The notes: generated by a model from the letters alone, not told the origin. Positions 42,453-51,147 are shown, counted from the first letter of the stretch. The stretch is 64,000 bases of DNA from Shouchella rhizosphaerae (GCF_900142675.1 NZ_FRBS01000001.1:1-64000); one strand, 5' to 3'. A program made the numbers and translations.

Positions 42453-43165
42453 ACGAAAAAGTCATTTTCAACGTATTGGCCAAAGATGTAGAAAACGCAA
42501 AAGAGCTAGTGCAAGTAGCAGGAGACCGTGTGCTCATAGGCGTAATGGTCAAACATTTTCCATCAGCCAAAGAAGCAATTGAACAGGTGGCATTGTATAA
42601 AAACAACGATATTCCTGTCTCAGTAGGACTAGGAGCTGGCGACCCTGCAATGTGGAAAATGGTTGCTGATGTTTCCGCCAAGACGGTGCCAAACCATATC
42701 AATCAAGTCTTTCCAGCAGCCGGCTATACACGTGGGCGGATGAGCGAGCTAAAGGCGTCGACTACACTCGTCAATGCACTCATCGAACCATCTGGGACAG
42801 CTGGTGAAGTCTATATTTCTACTGGTCCAAGCAGTTCTAACTTTAAAGAAAACGTTTCCTGTGAACTGGCTGCGGCCATGCTTGCTGAAATTGGCGTAGA
42901 TTCTGTCAAGTTTTATCCGATCGATGGTGAAAAACGTCTTGACGAAGTCGCGGCAATGGTCAAGGCGGCTGTCAATGCCGGTTTAACAATCTTTGAGCCA
43001 ACAGGGGGAATTGATGTGGACAATGTCGAGCGCATCGTTCAAGTCTGTCTTGACAACGGGGCAAAAACGGTGATTCCTCATTTGTATACATCACTGATTG
43101 ACCAAGAGACCGGCAAAACAGAAGTGGAGAAAATCAAGCAGTTAATTAGTATGAAATGGAAGTAA
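42449..43165 (+). CDS. dgaF: DgaF family 2-dehydro-3-deoxy-phosphogluconate aldolase
   Basis: 238 residues with a TIM-barrel class I aldolase fold. VGLGAGDPAMWKMVADVSAK contains the probable Schiff-base region, and EPTGGIDVDNVERIVQVCLDNG forms the phosphate-binding end. It belongs to the EF_0839/DgaF aldolase group, which is distinct from Eda. It would split the keto-deoxy acid phosphate made by DgaE into pyruvate and glyceraldehyde-3-phosphate. The start ATG overlaps the dgaE stop (ATGA). It is the last gene of the operon. Confidence 0.82.
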   Translation: MNEKVIFNVLAKDVENAKELVQVAGDRVLIGVMVKHFPSAKEAIEQVALYKNNDIPVSVGLGAGDPAMWKMVADVSAKTVPNHINQVFPAAGYTRGRMSELKASTTLVNALIEPSGTAGEVYISTGPSSSNFKENVSCELAAAMLAEIGVDSVKFYPIDGEKRLDEVAAMVKAAVNAGLTIFEPTGGIDVDNVERIVQVCLDNGAKTVIPHLYTSLIDQETGKTEVEKIKQLISMKWK

Positions 43166-43169
43166 AAGG

Positions 43170-43268
43170 ATGAAAAAAGACGGCGCATATGCAGTCATTT
43201 TTGATATGGACGGTGTGATTGTCGACAGTGAGCCTGTTTATCGCAGTTACATGATCAACGTAATCTAA
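43170..43268 (+). pseudogene. N-terminal stub of a HAD-superfamily phosphatase
   Basis: 32 codons from ATG 43170 contain motif I of the beta-phosphoglucomutase-like HAD group (VIFDMDGVIVDSEPVYRSYM), then a stop. The rest of the enzyme is missing. Its start is 5 bases after the dgaF stop codon, so it was once the next gene of the operon and has been deleted. Confidence 0.75.
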
Positions 43269-43270
43269 AA

Positions 43271-43414
43271 ATGTCAAAGAAGCTTGATCAAACCATACAG
43301 TTCAATCAAGATCGGACATTCTTTGTCTTTGTCGGTACATCCCATGTTATTCTTGAACTAAGTATCCCTACATTATTAGAAAAAGAGGGATATAGAGTAG
43401 AACGAATTTTATAA
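43271..43414 (+). pseudogene. C-terminal remnant of a TraB/GumN-like protein
   Basis: The frame reads TFFVFVGTSHVILELSIPTL and LEKEGYRVERIL with a stop. This resembles the C-terminal end of TraB/GumN (YbaP-like) proteins, where VGAAHL..DGI..LL...GY.V is typical. It directly abuts the HAD stub, which marks a deletion junction near 43265. Confidence 0.5.
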
Positions 43415-43672
43415 TCTATGTGGACGTTATACGTGTTAAATTTTCATCTACACTCCGTTTCATGTCATTAATAAGAAACCGGTCTAAGTGGCATGATTTG
43501 GCTGACATGGTTCAAACCAATTTCATAAGTTCCTTGTCTTTCAAGATTGATCATCTTGAAAGGGTTAGCCCTTCCTATGCTTGTTAAGGAAGAAATATCC
43601 TACTTATGGGAGGTTTAAACCTTAAGATGAACGGTAAAAGATGCATATGAATGAAACGGAGGAGAATGACAC

Positions 43673-44659
43673 ATGAAGCACATAAAAGAATTACTGACCC
43701 AAAAAATAGGACTTGGAACAGCACCACTTGGTAATATGTTTCGTGAAGTGCCAGAAGAAGAAGCCCAAGCGACGATCGAAGCAGCCTGGAATGCAGGCAT
43801 TCGTTATTATGACACAGCACCATTTTATGGGGCAGGTCTGGCAGAGCTTCGTTTAGGGAAGTTTCTCTCCAAGCAAAATCGAGATGACTATGTTTTAAGT
43901 ACAAAGATCGGTCGTGTCATTGAAGACGAAACGGAGGAAAAAGAAGGCCTCTTTACGAATGGTCGAACCAATAAAATGACAACAGACTACTCTGCAGAGG
44001 CTACGCACACCTCCATTGATCAAAGCATGGAAAGACTGCAGACCAATCGTCTGGACTTTGTGTTTGTACACGATCTGTCACCTGATTTTCATGGGGACGA
44101 ATGGATCGCCAAATTTGAAGAAGCGCGAACAGGTGCTTTCCTTGTACTTGATGACTTACAGAAACAAGGTGTCATAAAAGGATGGGGTCTCGGTGTAAAC
44201 ACAACAATCCCAATTGAGCTTGCCCTTCAACTTGAAGAAGTGCATCCAACTATTAGTTTACAAGCAACCCAATACACCCTTCTTGATCATGAAGACACAC
44301 TGCGCAGAATGATGCCTGAAGTCGAGCAATCGAATTCAGCCATTGTTGTAGGTGCACCGTATAGCTCGGGAGCCCTACTTGGCGGAGATCACTATAACTA
44401 CGGTGAGATCCCACGAGACGTTCAAACGAAAATCAACAAAGTAACAGAAGTAGCAGAGTCTTACGGCGTCAGCCTAAAAGCAGCAGCGCTACAGTTTTCA
44501 ACAGCGCATCCAGCTGTTGCTGCGGTCATTCCTGGATCAACGAGACCCGATCGCATTAAGGAAGACCTCGAAGCCTTACGAGAGAAAATCCCAGAAGCGT
44601 TCTGGCAGGAATTAATTGAAAAACAACTCATCTCAGCGGTCGCACCATTGCCGTTGTAA
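43673..44659 (+). CDS. Aldo/keto reductase (D-threo-aldose 1-dehydrogenase/pyridoxal dehydrogenase type)
   Basis: 328 residues with the (beta/alpha)8 AKR fold. The catalytic tetrad is visible: Asp and Tyr in YYDTAPFYGAGLAE, Lys in LSTKIGR and His in FVFVHDL. The NADP-binding end reads AVIPGSTRPDRIKEDL. The LGTAPLGNMFREV start and YGAGLAELRLG pattern match the D-threo-aldose/fucose dehydrogenase and pyridoxal 4-dehydrogenase branch. RBS AGGAGAA is upstream. It is monocistronic, with its own terminator. Confidence 0.85.
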   Translation: MKHIKELLTQKIGLGTAPLGNMFREVPEEEAQATIEAAWNAGIRYYDTAPFYGAGLAELRLGKFLSKQNRDDYVLSTKIGRVIEDETEEKEGLFTNGRTNKMTTDYSAEATHTSIDQSMERLQTNRLDFVFVHDLSPDFHGDEWIAKFEEARTGAFLVLDDLQKQGVIKGWGLGVNTTIPIELALQLEEVHPTISLQATQYTLLDHEDTLRRMMPEVEQSNSAIVVGAPYSSGALLGGDHYNYGEIPRDVQTKINKVTEVAESYGVSLKAAALQFSTAHPAVAAVIPGSTRPDRIKEDLEALREKIPEAFWQELIEKQLISAVAPLPL

Positions 44660-44666
44660 AGGAAAG

Positions 44667-44699
44667 AGACATCCAGTGTTTGTGCTGGATGTCTTTTTA
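44667..44699 (+). terminator. Terminator of the aldo/keto reductase gene
   Basis: AGACATCCAG and CTGGATGTCT flank an 8-base loop and are followed by TTTTAT. Confidence 0.88.
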
Positions 44700-45146
44700 T
44701 CTGAAAGGAACGATTCAAAACCTAACAAAAAAGGAGACGCGTTGCTCATGGTAAAATCTTAAGCTAGGCATTAGTCGCAACAGGCTGTTTTCTTCCCGCT
44801 TGTGAATAAGTTTTCGCACTGGGCAAGAAGGAATGGTATCTTATTTACAGATAATCTTACGAACGACAATTGAACGAGCACATGCTGCGAGAATCTAATT
44901 CATGGCGGCCGCGAAACGCTAAAGGAGCTGAACAAAGCTCTTAATCCACGTAAATGGATGCATAGAGTGACTTGACGAATTATCCCTCATCTATCAGGAC
45001 GACCATTTTATCATATCCATGCGGTAAATCCTTATGAACCGTTGGACTAGTGAGCTAGCAGTTGTACATCCCGCAAGGATTAAACGTTCCGAGCTTGGTC
45101 TTGCGGGATGCTGTCTGATCAATTAAACAAGCTTGCTTACACTTTC
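44700..45146. other. Non-coding stretch with one hairpin
   Basis: No complete gene is present. A hairpin CATCCCGCAAG/CTTGCGGGATG (45067-45110) lies near the end of the convergent MarR gene and may limit read-through. A short forward frame reading TLKELNKALNPRKWMHRVT is coding-like but not identified. Confidence 0.35.
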
Positions 45147-45683
45147 TTACATAGGTGAATCGGGTTTACTTTGATCATCAATTTTTACTAGCTTTCGCGG
45201 CTTTTGTTCTTTTTTACCGTACCAGAGCAATACATCGGCGAATAAATCTAAAATACGGATGAAATTTTCCTTGTCTTCCTCTGAAATTTTGTCTGCGTAT
45301 TGAAAGATTTCCTCAAAGCAGAGCTTGTAAACAAATCGCGTATATTGTTCGTACACTTCGCGTCCTTTGGCAGAAGGCTTAACATAAATATCTTTACGAT
45401 TTCCGCTTAAGTGATACTTTTCCAGTAAGCCTTTTTCTGTTAGGTGTTTAACATTCTTTGAGAACGTGCTGCGGCTGACTCCAAGGCGCGCAGCCATTTC
45501 GGACATTTTCTCATCCTTCTCCTCAGCTTCTAGAATATACTCCAAAGTTTGGATCTGCGCTGCGGAAAACGTTATATCTGTACCATAGCTTCGCTGCTGC
45601 TTATAAGTATTGGAATAGGCGTTGCCATACTTAATGATCTTCTCAATAAGGGCTCGATGCTTCCCCATCCATTCTAGTTTCAT
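45147..45683 (-). CDS. MarR family transcription regulator
   Basis: 178 residues. The winged helix (about 45-115) includes MSEMAARLGVSRSTFSKNVK and the wing YHLSGNRKDIYVKPSAKGREV. A long C-terminal helix and a basic, proline-containing tail follow. The start at 45683 is 8 bases after AAGGGA. The frame extends 16 codons further. It lies downstream of the lipase gene on the same strand with an 85-base gap. Confidence 0.82.
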   Translation of the reverse strand: MKLEWMGKHRALIEKIIKYGNAYSNTYKQQRSYGTDITFSAAQIQTLEYILEAEEKDEKMSEMAARLGVSRSTFSKNVKHLTEKGLLEKYHLSGNRKDIYVKPSAKGREVYEQYTRFVYKLCFEEIFQYADKISEEDKENFIRILDLFADVLLWYGKKEQKPRKLVKIDDQSKPDSPM

Positions 45684-45768
45684 TAATAAATCCCTTCCAT
45701 AGTTAAATCGTGTTCCTTTAGAAAGGATCATAACATATTCTGATTACGTATTTCACAGACCTTTACAA

Positions 45769-46578
45769 TTAGATGCGTTTTTCTAGCCACGCAATCGCTT
45801 CTGCGATGACTTCGTCGCGGCTCGGCTCGTTGAAGATTTCATGCATCAAATGAGCATAAATTTTTAAAGATTTATCAGCGGATGCGATATCTCCATAAAA
45901 ATCACGGGAATCCTGCTCGCTGACAAGGCCGTCATTCGCACCATGCATGACAAAGACCGGATCAACGAAATTTTCAGCATACTGCTTTAGCCACGCTACA
46001 CCCTCACCTAAACGATTAAACAGATCCACGGAAATTTGCTTTTCTACAAGCGGGTCATTCGCATAGGCCGCTACAACTTCAGGGTCGCTGCACACTCCGC
46101 TGCCAAGTTCATTCGGAAGATAAGTGCCCGCGGGAAGAGCAAGCGGGAGTTCCCCTGCAACTTGGGTATTATAGCGGGTAAGTGCTCCTGACAACACGAT
46201 TCCTTTTACCTTGCCCGGGTATTTAGTGCCAAATGCTGCTGACGCAAAGCCACCCATACTATGTCCAATCACAAACACGGGCTTATTGGCGCTTTCCTGC
46301 AATGCTTGATCAACCATTACATTCACGTCATCAATAATTTGGTGAAAGTTGCTATAAAATGTGCGTTTGCCTTCTGATCTGGCATGGCCGCGATGATCAA
46401 AACGGTATACATTAAAGCCGCGCTCGTTTAAGTTTTCCGTCAAATAGTCGTAGCGTCCGGCGTGCTCACATAAGCCATGAACAATGACGACGGCAGCCCT
46501 CGCATTGTCTACCAAATTTTTTACAAAGTAAAGCTTTGTACCATCAAAAGACGGAATAGTTGTTTCAATAGAATCCAT
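45769..46578 (-). CDS. Alpha/beta-hydrolase, monoacylglycerol-lipase-like
   Basis: 269 residues. It has HG (34-35) for the oxyanion hole, nucleophile Ser107 in GHSMGG, Asp in HGANDGLV and a C-terminal His in HLMHEIFNEP, the full triad of the lysophospholipase/monoglyceride lipase family. Residues 130-180 form the lid. It is cytoplasmic, without a signal peptide. It likely releases fatty acids from monoacylglycerols or lysophospholipids. RBS AAGGAGG is 11 bases upstream. Confidence 0.85.
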   Translation of the reverse strand: MDSIETTIPSFDGTKLYFVKNLVDNARAAVVIVHGLCEHAGRYDYLTENLNERGFNVYRFDHRGHARSEGKRTFYSNFHQIIDDVNVMVDQALQESANKPVFVIGHSMGGFASAAFGTKYPGKVKGIVLSGALTRYNTQVAGELPLALPAGTYLPNELGSGVCSDPEVVAAYANDPLVEKQISVDLFNRLGEGVAWLKQYAENFVDPVFVMHGANDGLVSEQDSRDFYGDIASADKSLKIYAHLMHEIFNEPSRDEVIAEAIAWLEKRI

Positions 46579-46795
46579 GAGTCATGTCCTCCTTTTGTAT
46601 TCAATAAAAATAAAATTGTTTCCTATAGAAATTATTTTATCACCAACAGCATAGTTTGTATATAAGAAATTGAAGCGGTTACAAATGACGAAGTTTTTCG
46701 CGCGGTGAGAAATGAACGCATCGGCTATGTAGTTGCTTAGACCGGACTTACTGAACTACCAATCCTTGTAACGGGGTAGGTTGAATTTATTCTTG

Positions 46796-46966
46796 CTATA
46801 ATAAAACAAGTGCAGAAATGATGATTATTATTGATAAAAACAGATTGGCAGCTTTCTCAAAACCTCGAACTACGACTAATCCATATATTGTTAATGCAAA
46901 TGAAGCAATAAAAGCTATAATTACTAGTGTATAAGCGACTCCTGTTTGCGAAGTAATCCATTCCAT
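46796..46966 (-). CDS. Small two-helix membrane protein (56 residues)
   Basis: An uninterrupted frame from ATG 46966 to TAG 46796 encodes 56 residues. Two hydrophobic helices (about 11-33, TLVIIAFIASFALTIYGLVV, and 42-56, FLSIIIIISALVLL) are joined by the basic turn VRGFEKAAN. Codon use is like the AT-rich TetR gene next door. A good Shine-Dalgarno sequence is missing, which lowers confidence. It is divergent from the TetR gene 44 bases away. It is not recognised as any known family. Confidence 0.45.
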   Translation of the reverse strand: MEWITSQTGVAYTLVIIAFIASFALTIYGLVVVRGFEKAANLFLSIIIIISALVLL

Positions 46967-47010
46967 ACTATTATGTTTATAATTACTACTTCAATATAAG
47001 GAGCACTATA

Positions 47011-47592
47011 ATGAGTGAACAAAAAAAGAAGATCATCTCAGCAGCTAGAAATTTATTTCAAACAAAAGGTTTTTCAGAAACCTCAATGAATCAAATTATA
47101 GAAGCTGCACAATCAAGTAAAGGGAATTTGTATCACCATTTCAAAAACAAAGAAAATCTGTTTGTATATATTCTTGAAGAAGATGCTAATCAATGGCTGA
47201 AAGATTGGAAAATAGAAGCTGAAAAAAAACAAAATAATTCAAACCATATTTTATATACACTCTCAGAATTTGTAGCCAAGTCAAGCGTTAACCTTTATTA
47301 CCATAAAGCAACAGAAGAGTTTTATCTTAGTGCGTTCAAATCAGACGAGGTCATGAAAAAGATTAAAAATATAGATAAACTATACCTTGATTTTTTTGTG
47401 GATATTATTAAGGAATGCCAAACGTCTAAACAAATCAACCAAAATGAAGACCCGAGCGTATTAGGCTATTTTCTTATGAGTCTATTATTTATAAGTAGTG
47501 ATTATAAACATTATTATGATGATTTTGAGGAAAATGAGAATAATTTTCATAAGAAAGCCATAGATATTTTCTTAAATGGGGTAAGAAGGTAG
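47011..47592 (+). CDS. TetR family transcription regulator
   Basis: 193 residues. The N-terminal HTH (about 5-50) reads IISAARNLFQTKGFSETSMN then SSKGNLYHHFKNKE, of the QacR/TetR_N class. The ligand domain is helical and rich in Lys, Glu and Asn. RBS AAGGAG is upstream. Both genes downstream carry a GACCG/CGGTC dyad in their leaders and are the likely targets. The AT-rich codon use of this trio differs from the surrounding genes and suggests acquisition as a block. Confidence 0.87.
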   Translation: MSEQKKKIISAARNLFQTKGFSETSMNQIIEAAQSSKGNLYHHFKNKENLFVYILEEDANQWLKDWKIEAEKKQNNSNHILYTLSEFVAKSSVNLYYHKATEEFYLSAFKSDEVMKKIKNIDKLYLDFFVDIIKECQTSKQINQNEDPSVLGYFLMSLLFISSDYKHYYDDFEENENNFHKKAIDIFLNGVRR

Positions 47593-47649
47593 CATAAATT
47601 TCGCTTCCTTCGAATCCCTGTTGTTAAATATATTTTTTTATATTACAAT

Positions 47650-47663
47650 AGACCGAACGGTCT
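47650..47663. promoter_or_regulatory. TetR-type operator before the monooxygenase gene
   Basis: AGACCGAACGGTCT is a 14-base dyad followed by GTCTGT. It has the classic TetR-family form GACCG-NN-CGGTC and lies 28 bases before the start codon. Confidence 0.75.
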
Positions 47664-47691
47664 GTCTGTTATTGAGAGGAGAGTAAATGTC

Positions 47692-48828
47692 ATGAATCAT
47701 AAGCATGTAGCGATTATTGGAAGTGGTGTTGCAGGGGTAGCTACCGCATTATTTTTAAAAAAGGCAGGCATTGAAAGTACTATTTATGAAAGTAGATCAG
47801 CCGAAATAGAAACGGGTGCAGGTTTTTTACTGTCTCCAAATGGAGTGAAAGTTTTAGGTGAAATAGGGTGTAAGGATGAGGTCATTGCTAATTCAACGAT
47901 CATAAAAAGTATTTGTCAAATAAACAGTGAAAATGAAGTGGAAGCAATCATAAATAATTACAATGAAAAACACTTTAATGCTCCTTTAATTAATGTTATG
48001 AGGTCAAATATCTTAAATCCTCTTTTAAAAGAAGCTCAGCGTCAAGGGATAGAAATTAAATACAGCAAAAAGTTGATTTCGGTAAAGCAACTTTCTAATT
48101 CAATTGAAGCTTTTTTTGAAGATGAAACATCAATAAAAACCGATATTCTTATTGGGGCAGATGGAACTTTTTCAACAACTAGAGAAGCTGTTGCATCAAG
48201 CGCTAAATTAGATTATAGCGGTATGTGGGGACTTCAAGGGGTCTCGTATGTCGAAGATTTTGAATGGGATGAATCCAGTAGTTATTTATACTACGATGAA
48301 AATCTATTCTTTATTTTTGGAAAAGCACATCCTACAAACAAGTTAAATATTCTATGGCAAGCCTTCTCTATGCGTCCTGAGAAACTTCCTACAAAATATT
48401 TTGAGAAAGCCAATAAAGAAACCATTAGAGAGTTTATATCTAAACAAATGAATGATTGGAAAGTGACTAAAAACCTTCGGCGTATGATAGAAAACACAGA
48501 GATGTTTTTCCCTAGGAGTATTTACGAGGTCAACGATTTACCTATGTGGTCAAAAGGTCGTGTTGTTCTCGTTGGAGACGCTGTCCATACAGCGAATCCT
48601 TTTTTAGGTCAAGGAGCTTCATTTAGTCTAGAAGATTCGATGGTACTTGCAAAAATGCTCAGAGATCATGATTACCGAGATGCGTTTTATTATTATGAAA
48701 AAGACCGAAGAAAGAGGACAGAAGAAGTAACTGCTATGTTCCAGAACATGGATATTGAATTGAATATTGAAAAAAAGATTAACGAATACAAAATTACGTG
48801 GGAAGAAGAAAAGAATGATTTAACGTAA
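47692..48828 (+). CDS. FAD-dependent monooxygenase (PHBH/TetX-like)
   Basis: 378 residues. Rossmann motif GSGVAG (10-15), DG motif GADGTFS (about 157-163) and GD motif GDAVHTANPFLGQGAS (about 300-315) give a complete group A flavin hydroxylase. The length equals that of tetracycline-degrading TetX and related enzymes. With an adjacent TetR regulator and MFS exporter, an antibiotic- or xenobiotic-modifying role is plausible. The substrate is not known. RBS GAGAGGAG is upstream. Confidence 0.85.
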   Translation: MNHKHVAIIGSGVAGVATALFLKKAGIESTIYESRSAEIETGAGFLLSPNGVKVLGEIGCKDEVIANSTIIKSICQINSENEVEAIINNYNEKHFNAPLINVMRSNILNPLLKEAQRQGIEIKYSKKLISVKQLSNSIEAFFEDETSIKTDILIGADGTFSTTREAVASSAKLDYSGMWGLQGVSYVEDFEWDESSSYLYYDENLFFIFGKAHPTNKLNILWQAFSMRPEKLPTKYFEKANKETIREFISKQMNDWKVTKNLRRMIENTEMFFPRSIYEVNDLPMWSKGRVVLVGDAVHTANPFLGQGASFSLEDSMVLAKMLRDHDYRDAFYYYEKDRRKRTEEVTAMFQNMDIELNIEKKINEYKITWEEEKNDLT

Positions 48829-48850
48829 CGTAATTGATATTATTTTTTAG

Positions 48851-48878
48851 GACAGACAAACCGATCGGTCTGTCTGTC
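48851..48878. promoter_or_regulatory. TetR-type operator before the MFS gene
   Basis: A 28-base dyad (arms GACAGACAAACCGA and TCGGTCTGTCTGTC) has one mismatch and is centred on ACCGATCGGT. It shares GACCG/CGGTC and the TCTGTCTGT flank with the site at 47650. Confidence 0.8.
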
Positions 48879-48907
48879 TAACTATCTACTTGAGAGGACA
48901 ATTTTTA

Positions 48908-50149
48908 ATGGAAATTTCATTATCACTTTATAAAAATCGTACGTTTATTTTATTATCTATAGCAAACATGTTTGCTATATCAGGATTTAGTATGTTTTTA
49001 ACCACCACTACGTGGTACATCGTTTCGGATTTAGGTATGGCAAGTATACTGGGAATCGTGTTAATTGCATCGAGTGTACCTAGACTTGCTTTGATGGTAT
49101 TTGGTGGTTTTTTAGCTGATAGATTTAAGAAAACAACTATTATGTTTTCAACTAACTTAGTTCAATTTCCTGTATTAGGACTGTTAACATTTTTGGTAGC
49201 TTATGATTATATAAGTGTGTTTTCTTTAATTGCTATTTCTGCTGTTTTCGGTGCTTTGGATGCGTTCTTCGGTCCTGCGAGTACATCTATGATACCTAAG
49301 ATTGTAAAACACTCTCAAATTCAAAAAGCAAATGCTGTATATCAAGGTATCACACAAGTATGTTTTCTTGTAGGTCCTATTTTAGCCGGAGTCCTTTTGG
49401 AGTATGGTGATGCCTCAATCAGTTATTTGGTAGCTACAATACTTATTGGATTTTCAGCCTTTTTCGTATTCCCACCATTTATTCAAGAGGCTTCTGTTGA
49501 CAGTGACAATTTAGAGTCACCGTTAAAAGATATTAAAGAGGGTTTTCGATATGTAATGTCCTCTTCATTTTTAAAGACGGGCATTATGGTGTTAATCTTT
49601 AGTAACTTCTTTGTATTTGGAGGGTTACATTTAGCTATCCCTATTCTCGTTGACACATTCGGTGGAACGCCACTTAATTTAAGCTTTATGGAGGTTTCAT
49701 TAGGTATAGGCATTGTTGCAGGAACATCCATACTAGCAAAAGTACAGATTGATCGTAAGGGATACCTAGCACTTTTATCTCTGTTCGCTTTGCTTGTATT
49801 TTTTATTCTCTTTAGCCAAGCAACTAATCTGTATTTACTCACTGTCCTACTCTTCTTTATTGGTGGTGGATATGCACTTACGTATATTCCAGTGTTTTCA
49901 GGTGTTCAAGAAAAGACACCACAGCACATCATGGGCAGGGTTACTAGCCTAGTTTATCTTGCCATGAATGGGTTTGACCCTATTGCGTATGCTGTTTTAA
50001 GTGCTTTAATAGCTGCCGCTTACCCAATTCAATGGATTCTGTTCTCCTTTGGATTAGCTGGATTGTTTGCCAGTATCATTTTATATACGCGAGCTAAAGA
50101 ATTTATTCAATATAGAAGCATGAACAAGAATCAACCTGATGAATTCTAA
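48908..50149 (+). CDS. MFS exporter (MFS_3, enterobactin-exporter-like)
   Basis: 413 residues with 12 predicted membrane segments. Motif A is in GGFLADRFKKTTIMF and FGPASTSMIPKIV is typical of the EntS/MFS_3 group. The C-terminal half includes GVQEKTPQHIMGRVTSLVYL. ATG 48908 follows GAGAGGA by 8 bases. A TTG six codons earlier overlaps that RBS. It probably exports the substrate or product linked to the upstream monooxygenase, and both genes share one operator type. Confidence 0.85.
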   Translation: MEISLSLYKNRTFILLSIANMFAISGFSMFLTTTTWYIVSDLGMASILGIVLIASSVPRLALMVFGGFLADRFKKTTIMFSTNLVQFPVLGLLTFLVAYDYISVFSLIAISAVFGALDAFFGPASTSMIPKIVKHSQIQKANAVYQGITQVCFLVGPILAGVLLEYGDASISYLVATILIGFSAFFVFPPFIQEASVDSDNLESPLKDIKEGFRYVMSSSFLKTGIMVLIFSNFFVFGGLHLAIPILVDTFGGTPLNLSFMEVSLGIGIVAGTSILAKVQIDRKGYLALLSLFALLVFFILFSQATNLYLLTVLLFFIGGGYALTYIPVFSGVQEKTPQHIMGRVTSLVYLAMNGFDPIAYAVLSALIAAAYPIQWILFSFGLAGLFASIILYTRAKEFIQYRSMNKNQPDEF

Positions 50150-50226
50150 ATAGAGTCCCACCTAATTGCAGTAAAAGCTCGTTCTAAGTAAATAGAACAT
50201 ATTCGTAGGCCGATAAACTCACTAAT

Positions 50227-50324
50227 TAAACGCCTTACGGAAAAAAGGAACCCACCATTTGGTGAATGCTCTCCGTTCGCTACAACGGAGATGCTATTCA
50301 CTTAAATGGTGGTTCTAGGCGTTT
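50227..50324. repeat. Long imperfect hairpin of about 98 bases
   Basis: Outer arms AAACGCCT/AGGCGTTT, middle arms GAACCCACCATTT/AAATGGTGGTTC and inner arms TCTCCGTT/AACGGAGA form one extended stem with a CGCTAC loop. No T-run follows. It separates the MFS gene from the convergent ABC operon and could be a bidirectional terminator, an RNA element or a small non-autonomous repeat. Confidence 0.6.
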
Positions 50325-50373
50325 AGGGATGATGACATTTACGTAATACGTAGTTTTTTCCTTGATCGTTTGT

Positions 50374-51147
50374 TTAAATCAATCGTTGATAGTGGCGAAA
50401 TGCTCCAACAACAAGCAGACATGAAGCTGCAAAGAGAAGAAGCAGGTAGCTTCCATGTTGTAGGACAAGGCTCCAATCAGGCTGTGCGCCAAGCACTTCC
50501 CGTCCTGCTTCAACCGCCCAATTTAGCGGGTTGAAACGGGCGATGACCTCAACCCAATGTGGCACTAATTGCAAAGGCATAAACAAGCCTGACAAAAACA
50601 ATAAAGGCATCGTCGCAAAGCTGACGGCAGCGGTTAAGCTAGATTCGTTGCGGACGATCAGCCCAAGTGAGATGGATAAAGCGCCCATCGCAAGTCCTAG
50701 TAGCACGGCAATCAGGATGAGCTGGACAATGCCTAACAATCCTCCACTAAAGCTGGCGCCTAGTATCGCGGCGACACCAATCATAAGCGCAGCCTGAAAG
50801 GATAAGGTTAATGCATCTTGCAGTAAGGAGCCGAGCAGCAAAGCGAGACGGCTTATCGGTGAAATCAACAACCGGTCAAGCACTCCATCTTTGTAGTCGC
50901 TCAGGACGCCCATACCGCTGTAGGCTCCAGCCATCATCGTGCTCATCATCACAATCCCTGGACCAAGATAATCGATATAAGAGCTGGCAGCAAAACCAGG
51001 AATACTCCCTATGCTGGAAAAGACATGGCCAAACAAAATCATCCACAACATTGGCTGTACCACGGTTATGATCAATACAAAAGGGGAGCGGAGCAAGCCT
51101 CTCAAATAACGCATGAACACCCATGCCGTATCCGTAAACAGCTTCAT
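50374..51147 (-). CDS. ABC-2 type permease (DrrB-like drug exporter subunit)
   Basis: 257 residues with six membrane segments. The ABC-2 signature segment GPGIVMMSTMMAGAYSGMGV is followed by RLLISPISRLALLLG, and LFLSGLFMPLQLVP sits near the end, typical of daunorubicin-exporter permeases. The start overlaps the stop of the ATPase gene (ATGA), so the two are translated together. It works with the ATPase to export drugs or lipids. Confidence 0.88.
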   Translation of the reverse strand: MKLFTDTAWVFMRYLRGLLRSPFVLIITVVQPMLWMILFGHVFSSIGSIPGFAASSYIDYLGPGIVMMSTMMAGAYSGMGVLSDYKDGVLDRLLISPISRLALLLGSLLQDALTLSFQAALMIGVAAILGASFSGGLLGIVQLILIAVLLGLAMGALSISLGLIVRNESSLTAAVSFATMPLLFLSGLFMPLQLVPHWVEVIARFNPLNWAVEAGREVLGAQPDWSLVLQHGSYLLLLFAASCLLVVGAFRHYQRLI

